Of a stretch of 10,894 nucleotides of DNA, positions 7,037 to 10,894 are shown in pieces. The stretch is from Actinomycetota bacterium (GTDB lineage: Bacteria; Actinomycetota; Actinomycetes; Nanopelagicales; Nanopelagicaceae), in contig WLNK01000026.1 of assembly GCA_009699795.1 (NCBI GenBank), forward strand, positions 1-10,894, read 5' to 3'. The notes beneath the pieces are model-generated. The model was given only the letters and a program-made list of their open reading frames with translations. It was not told the origin of the DNA and ran no database searches. The position numbers and the translations under genes were made by a program. Numbering within the stretch: position 1 is the first letter of the stretch; the number at the start of each line of letters is the position of its first letter.

Positions 7037-8277
7037 CTAATGCAGAGTTAATCTCAACCGATCCAGGCTGGGTAATCGCACTTAAAGCGCTACTAATTTT
7101 TGCCGTCGGTGTTGTACTCACAATTCTTTCTGTATGGGCTGAACGTCGAATTGTTGCTCGCATGCAAATGCGTCTTGGGCCTAATCGCGTTGGTCCATTT
7201 GGACTTATTCAAGCTCTTGCCGATGGTGTAAAGCTTGCGCTCAAAGAAGATTTAATTCCGGCTGCTGCAGACAAGATTGTATTTATTGTGGCTCCAATAA
7301 TCAGCGCGACGACGGCATTTATGGCATTTGCTGTAATCCCGATGACTGGAAAAGTTAATTTCTTCGGTAAAGAAACAGCAATGCAACTAACCGATATTCC
7401 AGTGGGAGTTCTTTACATTTTGGCAGTCGCCTCAGTTGGCGTATATGGAATTGTTTTAGCTGGTTGGTCTTCAGGATCTACTTACCCACTACTCGGTGGT
7501 TTGCGTTCAAGTGCTCAAGTTATTTCATATGAAATTGCTATGGGACTTTCACTTGTAGCTGTATTTATCTATTCAGGTTCAATGTCTACCTCTTCAATTA
7601 TTGATGCTCAACAAAAGAGTTGGTGGTACGGCTTGATTCTCTTCCCATCATTTGTTATCTATGCGATTTCAATGGTGGGTGAAACCAACCGTGCGCCTTT
7701 CGATTTAGCTGAAGCAGAAGGCGAGCTCGTAGGCGGGTTCCACACTGAATATTCATCACTTAAGTTTGCGCTCTTCTTCTTGGCTGAGTACGTAAACATC
7801 ATTGGAGTTTCAGCTCTTGCCACAACGCTTTTCCTTGGCGGTTACCACGCAGTTCCGGGTCTTGGATTTACAGAAACTTGGTTAGGCGGATGGTTTACAT
7901 TCTTCTGGTTCTTCATCAAGGTTCTTGGATTTTTCTATGTATTCGTTTGGCTTCGCGGAACGCTTCCTCGTCTTCGCTATGACCAATTCATGCAATTTGG
8001 ATGGAAGATCCTTATTCCAGCTTCTCTCATTTGGATTTTGATTGTCGCTTCACTTCGCCTCATTTCAAACGAGAATGCACCTCGAAAGGTTCTCTTTATC
8101 TTCGCGGGCGTTGTAGTTGTGTTAATTACCGGATTGACCGCGGCCCTTGATAACTCAAAGGCGAAGAAACGCAATCGCGTTTACCCAGAAGCATCTGCAC
8201 CAAGTTTCCCAGTGCCTTCACTTCCAAATGAGATTTCCTCAATCAACGTTTCAAACACAGGAGGCGATCGTGTCTGA
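7033..8277 (+). CDS. nuoH: NADH-quinone oxidoreductase subunit H (membrane subunit at the quinone channel)
   Basis: NuoH (414 residues) forms the membrane side of the quinone channel and links quinone reduction to the proton-pumping arm. Diagnostic motifs are A-E-R-R-I-V-A-R-M with R-L-G-P-N-R-V-G-P (37-55), the acidic loop E-T-N-R-A-P-F-D-L-A-E-A-E-G-E-L (217-232) with F-H-T-E-Y-S after it, and R-G-T-L-P-R-L-R-Y-D-Q (308-318). Hydrophobic segments lie at about 12-34, 81-104, 122-145, 164-184, 198-216, 245-270, 288-309 and 325-345, the eight family helices. A ninth follows at 352-372, then a hydrophilic tail with S-F-P-V-P-S-L (391-397). The protein is longer than the roughly 325-residue E. 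coli subunit because of this tail. ATG 7033 overlaps nuoG by four bases, with a weak GGTGGTG upstream. The 3' end overlaps nuoI by eight bases. Confidence 0.97.
   Translation: MTNAELISTDPGWVIALKALLIFAVGVVLTILSVWAERRIVARMQMRLGPNRVGPFGLIQALADGVKLALKEDLIPAAADKIVFIVAPIISATTAFMAFAVIPMTGKVNFFGKETAMQLTDIPVGVLYILAVASVGVYGIVLAGWSSGSTYPLLGGLRSSAQVISYEIAMGLSLVAVFIYSGSMSTSSIIDAQQKSWWYGLILFPSFVIYAISMVGETNRAPFDLAEAEGELVGGFHTEYSSLKFALFFLAEYVNIIGVSALATTLFLGGYHAVPGLGFTETWLGGWFTFFWFFIKVLGFFYVFVWLRGTLPRLRYDQFMQFGWKILIPASLIWILIVASLRLISNENAPRKVLFIFAGVVVVLITGLTAALDNSKAKKRNRVYPEASAPSFPVPSLPNEISSINVSNTGGDRV
8259..8264 (+). promoter_or_regulatory. Ribosome binding site that sets the GTG start of nuoI
   Basis: AGGAGG, the strongest Shine-Dalgarno match in the window, lies five bases before GTG 8270. 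It fixes the nuoI start inside the end of nuoH and argues against the in-frame open stretch from 8147. Confidence 0.85.
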
Positions 8278-8881
8278 TCATCTTGAACCACATCGCAATC
8301 ACGACGCAGATATAACTTCTGTACCGTTTGAGAAAGTTGCACAACCGGGACCTAAGAGTTTTTTTGCTCAGCTACAAGGGTTCTGGGTAACTTTCGTAAC
8401 TCAATTTAAGAAAGTAAATACAGTTGAGTATCCAGAAGTTAAAGAACCAACAGCAGAACGCTTTCATGGTCGCCATCAACTAAATCGCCATCCTGATGGA
8501 CTTGAAAAGTGCATCGGTTGTGAACTTTGTGCGTGGGCATGTCCTGCAGATGCAATTTATGTCGAAGGTGCAAATAACAGCCCAGATAATCAAATGTCAC
8601 CAGGTGAGCGTTACGGCAAGGTTTATCAGATCAATTACTTGCGTTGTATTTTCTGTGGTCTTTGCATCGAAGCATGCCCAACTCGTGCGCTTACGATGAC
8701 AAATGAATATGAACTTGCAGATTCAACACGTGGAAAGTTGATCTTTGAAAAGGAAGATTTGCTTGCGCCACTGCGTGCGGGAATGTTGCAACCTCCACAC
8801 CCAATGTATCCAGGAATGAACGACACGAACTATTACAACGGTGAAGTTCACGCTGCTCATCCTTCTCAGGAGCAAAAGTAA
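8270..8881 (+). CDS. nuoI: NADH-quinone oxidoreductase subunit I (clusters N6a and N6b)
   Basis: NuoI (203 residues) is an 8Fe ferredoxin-like subunit that relays electrons from NuoG to cluster N2 in NuoB. The two motifs are Cys81, Cys84, Cys87, Cys91 (C-I-G-C-E-L-C-A-W-A-C-P) and Cys126, Cys129, Cys132, Cys136 (C-I-F-C-G-L-C-I-E-A-C-P), each C-x2-C-x2-C-x3-C-P. The fourth cysteine of each motif ligates the opposite cluster, as in all such ferredoxins. Residues 35-50 (F-F-A-Q-L-Q-G-F-W-V-T-F) form the amphipathic helix that lies on the membrane. The C-terminus is a hydrophilic tail rich in His, Pro and Asn. I chose GTG 8270 because AGGAGG ends five bases before it and the protein begins M-S-D-H-L. 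It overlaps nuoH by eight bases and abuts nuoJ (TAA then ATG). Confidence 0.96.
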   Translation: MSDHLEPHRNHDADITSVPFEKVAQPGPKSFFAQLQGFWVTFVTQFKKVNTVEYPEVKEPTAERFHGRHQLNRHPDGLEKCIGCELCAWACPADAIYVEGANNSPDNQMSPGERYGKVYQINYLRCIFCGLCIEACPTRALTMTNEYELADSTRGKLIFEKEDLLAPLRAGMLQPPHPMYPGMNDTNYYNGEVHAAHPSQEQK

Positions 8882-9661
8882 ATGAATCCAACGCTAACGA
8901 TCGCAACTCCAGAAGCTGTCATGTTCTGGTTTATGGCGCCGCTTGCAGTCGTTGCAGCACTTGGAATGCTTCTTGTTAAGAAAGCTGTTCACTCCGCAAT
9001 TCTTCTCGCATGGGTAATGATTACGCTGGCATTTTTCTATATTGCGCAAGGCGCACTGTTCTTAGGAATTGTTCAGGTTGTTGTTTATACCGGCGCAGTG
9101 ATGATGCTCTTCCTCTTCATTTTGATGCTCGTAGGTGTTGATTCCTCTGACTCACTCACCGAAACAATTCGAGGTCTTCGCCCCATTGCAATTACTGCAG
9201 CGCTTGGTTTCGGTGGACTTATGGTTTCACTTATTGGACGCGCAACACTTGGTCGAGAAGCAGTTGGATTAGAAGTAGCAAATGCAGGAGGAAATGTTCA
9301 AGGCCTCGCACAACTTCTCTTCTCAACTTATGTATGGCCATTTGAAGTTGTCTCAGCACTACTTATTACTGCAGCCCTTGGCGCAATGGTCTTAGCTCAT
9401 CACCAACGAACAGTTGCTCGTCCAACTCAGCGCGAGCAAGCTGTAAATCGTTTCCGTTCAGGATCGCTTGCATCAGCTGCAGGCCTACCTGGACCTGGAG
9501 TTTTTGCGCGACATAACGCGGTGGATGTTCCAGCACTTCTTCCCGATGGAAGTGCAGCACCATCATCAATTTCTGCAACTCTTAAGGCACGCGGAGATGT
9601 GATTGATTCAAGCGCGTATCAACTTGATAACGTCGACACAACCGTTACGGAGGAGAAGTAA
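8882..9661 (+). CDS. nuoJ: NADH-quinone oxidoreductase subunit J with long C-terminal tail
   Basis: NuoJ (259 residues) is a membrane-arm subunit whose third helix is thought to change shape during turnover and gate proton transfer. Five hydrophobic segments are visible at about 12-33, 37-59, 61-86, 100-119 and 151-173. The third carries the conserved V-Y-T-G-A-V-M-M-L-F-L-F motif (68-79). The membrane part ends near residue 173. After it comes an 85-residue hydrophilic tail with P-G-P-G-V-F-A-R-H-N-A-V-D and P-A-L-L-P-D-G-S (203-224). E. coli NuoJ is about 184 residues and lacks this; actinobacterial homologues have it, from memory. AGGAG at 8868-8872 is nine bases before ATG 8882, which directly follows the nuoI stop. 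The 3' end shares one base with nuoK. Confidence 0.95.
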   Translation: MNPTLTIATPEAVMFWFMAPLAVVAALGMLLVKKAVHSAILLAWVMITLAFFYIAQGALFLGIVQVVVYTGAVMMLFLFILMLVGVDSSDSLTETIRGLRPIAITAALGFGGLMVSLIGRATLGREAVGLEVANAGGNVQGLAQLLFSTYVWPFEVVSALLITAALGAMVLAHHQRTVARPTQREQAVNRFRSGSLASAAGLPGPGVFARHNAVDVPALLPDGSAAPSSISATLKARGDVIDSSAYQLDNVDTTVTEEK

Positions 9662-9960
9662 TGAATCCATATAACTATCTCTACGTAGCCGCAATACTTT
9701 TTACTATTGGAGCAGTTGGCGTAGTCGTCCGCAGAAATGCAATTGTTGTATTCATGTGTGTTGAACTAATGCTTAACGCTTCGAACTTAACTCTTACAAC
9801 TTTTTCTCGCATCAACGGAGATCTAAACGGTCAAGTTGTTGCATTCTTCACGATGGTAATTGCTGCTTGCGAAGTAGTTGTTGGCCTCGCAATCATCGTA
9901 ACTATTTTCCGTTCACGTCGATCATCATCTATCGATGATGCAAGTTTGTTGAAGCGATAA
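9661..9960 (+). CDS. nuoK: NADH-quinone oxidoreductase subunit K
   Basis: NuoK (99 residues, the usual family length of about 100) is a small three-helix membrane subunit related to MrpC of Na+/H+ antiporters and forms part of a proton path with NuoJ. Helices lie at about 5-23, 27-48 and 58-83. The two functionally important buried glutamates are present: Glu35 in C-V-E-L-M-L-N and Glu71 in A-A-C-E-V-V-V-G, equivalent to E. coli Glu36 and Glu72. The start ATG shares a base with the nuoJ stop (TAATG) and has GGAGG at 9649-9653, seven bases upstream. The C-terminal dozen residues are charged and Ser-rich. nuoL follows after a two-base gap. Confidence 0.97.
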   Translation: MNPYNYLYVAAILFTIGAVGVVVRRNAIVVFMCVELMLNASNLTLTTFSRINGDLNGQVVAFFTMVIAACEVVVGLAIIVTIFRSRRSSSIDDASLLKR

Positions 9961-9962
9961 AT

Positions 9963-10894
9963 ATGGTTACTTCAAACGGTCTAGTCTTCCTCATCGCACT
10001 TCCTCTCTTTGGAGCGCTTTCACTCTTGCTCCTAGGACGTCTGGCAAATAAGTGGGGCCACATACTTGCGACTTTGCTCTCTGCAAGTTCTTTCGCAGTA
10101 GGTCTTTTACAACTTTCACAGATGCTGGGACGCGCAACAGCTGATCGCCCAGTAACCCAGAAACTCTTCTCTTGGATAAACGTTGGATCCTTTAACGTGG
10201 ACGCTTCACTTCTCCTCGATCAACTTTCAATATGCTTTGTTCTTCTCATTACCGGTGTTGGAACTCTGATTCATATCTACTCAATTGCATATATGTCTCA
10301 CGATCACGACCGTCGCAGATTCTTTGCCTACCTCAATCTATTTATCGCTGCGATGTTGCTCTTAGTTCTCGGCGATTCATACCTCAATCTCTATGTTGGT
10401 TGGGAAGGCGTAGGTCTTGCTTCATACCTATTAATTGGCTTCTGGAATCAAAAGCCTGCTTATGCCACTGCTGCGAAAAAAGCATTTGTAATGAACCGTA
10501 TTGGTGACATGGGACTTTCATTTGCAATCATGATTGCGTTTGCCTCATTTGGCACCGTAACTTTTAGCGGAGTTGCAGAGCATGCTCACCATGCTTCATC
10601 CACAACAATGACTGCTCTCGGAATCATGTTGCTAGTTGCAGCGGTGGGTAAGTCCGCTCAATTCCCATTGCAGGCTTGGCTTGGCGATGCGATGGCTGGA
10701 CCAACTCCAGTATCTGCACTCATTCACGCCGCAACGATGGTTACTGCAGGTGTGTATCTCATTGTTCGATCTAACTTTGTATTCGATGCAGCCCCAACAG
10801 CACAATTGTTAGTCGTGATCGTTGGTGCAATTACCCTTATGTTTGGTGCTCTAGTTGGTACCGCCAAAGATGACATAAAGAAAGCGCTCGCAGC
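9963..10894 (+). CDS. nuoL: NADH-quinone oxidoreductase subunit L, N-terminal part (3' end outside window)
   Basis: NuoL is the distal antiporter-like proton channel of the membrane arm. The reading frame is open from ATG 9963 to the window edge, giving 310 codons, about half of a typical 600-650-residue protein. Key ion-path residues of the family are present: Glu148 in G-W-E-G-V-G-L (fifth helix), Arg179 and Asp182 in M-N-R-I-G-D, Lys230 in V-G-K-S-A-Q-F-P, and His255 in A-L-I-H-A-A-T-M-V. The stretch around G-P-T-P-V-S-A (246-252) is the family signature. F-A-Y-L-N-L-F (121-127) is also typical. The gene starts two bases after the nuoK stop. Only a weak GAAG (9951-9954) precedes it, so the initiation signal is poorer than for its neighbours. 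NuoM and NuoN are related, but the gene order after nuoK and the sequence fit NuoL. Confidence 0.97.
   Translation, partial: MVTSNGLVFLIALPLFGALSLLLLGRLANKWGHILATLLSASSFAVGLLQLSQMLGRATADRPVTQKLFSWINVGSFNVDASLLLDQLSICFVLLITGVGTLIHIYSIAYMSHDHDRRRFFAYLNLFIAAMLLLVLGDSYLNLYVGWEGVGLASYLLIGFWNQKPAYATAAKKAFVMNRIGDMGLSFAIMIAFASFGTVTFSGVAEHAHHASSTTMTALGIMLLVAAVGKSAQFPLQAWLGDAMAGPTPVSALIHAATMVTAGVYLIVRSNFVFDAAPTAQLLVVIVGAITLMFGALVGTAKDDIKKALA

Noticed and set aside
8147..8269. In-frame open extension upstream of nuoI, overlapping the nuoH tail
   Set aside because: AGGAGG at 8259-8264 is ideally placed for GTG 8270, and the extra 41 codons give a His/Gln-rich out-of-frame reading of nuoH with no family match.
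10232..10507. 91-codon + strand reading frame near the right edge
   Set aside because: It is an alternative frame of nuoL, whose own frame stays open from 9963 to the edge and carries the conserved antiporter motifs; the other frame's product is Cys/Ser-rich with no family resemblance.

Overview
The window is a single block of respiratory complex I genes (proton-pumping NADH:quinone oxidoreductase, the nuo operon). All genes lie on the + strand in the canonical order A-B-C-D-E-F-G-H-I-J-K-L. nuoA is cut by the left edge and nuoL by the right edge; the ten genes between are complete. No stretch longer than two bases lies outside a gene. I see no tRNA, rRNA, mobile element, CRISPR array, promoter or terminator hairpin.

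Several protein features point to an actinobacterium. NuoC has the N-terminal 'GMFG...GDTSGYGGLVR' leader, NuoD starts with a 'RETTEGTVFSVTGGDWD'-type segment, NuoE carries ECNAAC, and NuoH and NuoJ have long C-terminal tails resembling those I remember from Streptomyces and Mycobacterium. Base composition looks low for that phylum, in the mid-40s percent G+C by eye and not counted over the whole window. That combination suits a streamlined freshwater actinobacterium of the Nanopelagicales (acI, Planktophila-like) type. This lineage call is inference; the phylum call is firmer.

Layout: 1-252 is the end of nuoA (membrane). 243-4681 holds nuoB, nuoC, nuoD, nuoE and nuoF, giving the quinone-site subunits (B, C, D) and the NADH-dehydrogenase subunits (E, F). 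4682-7036 is nuoG, the large iron-sulfur subunit. 7033-8277 is nuoH, at the membrane/peripheral-arm junction. 8270-8881 is nuoI, the two-cluster ferredoxin-like subunit. 8882-10894 holds nuoJ, nuoK and the first 310 codons of nuoL, the membrane proton-translocation arm. nuoM and nuoN would be expected just past the right edge.

The genes work as one machine. NADH reduces FMN in NuoF. Electrons pass through clusters in NuoF, NuoE, NuoG and NuoI to cluster N2 in NuoB and then to quinone at the NuoB/NuoD/NuoH interface. The resulting conformational and electrostatic change drives proton movement through NuoH, A, J, K and L. All iron-sulfur ligands I looked for are present, including the optional N7 cluster of NuoG, so the complex looks functional. 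Adjacent genes overlap by 1-10 bases, abut, or are 2 bases apart, which implies one transcript with translational coupling.

This is a conserved housekeeping region. I found no undescribed system. The most worthwhile observations are the lineage-type tails on NuoH, NuoJ and NuoC.
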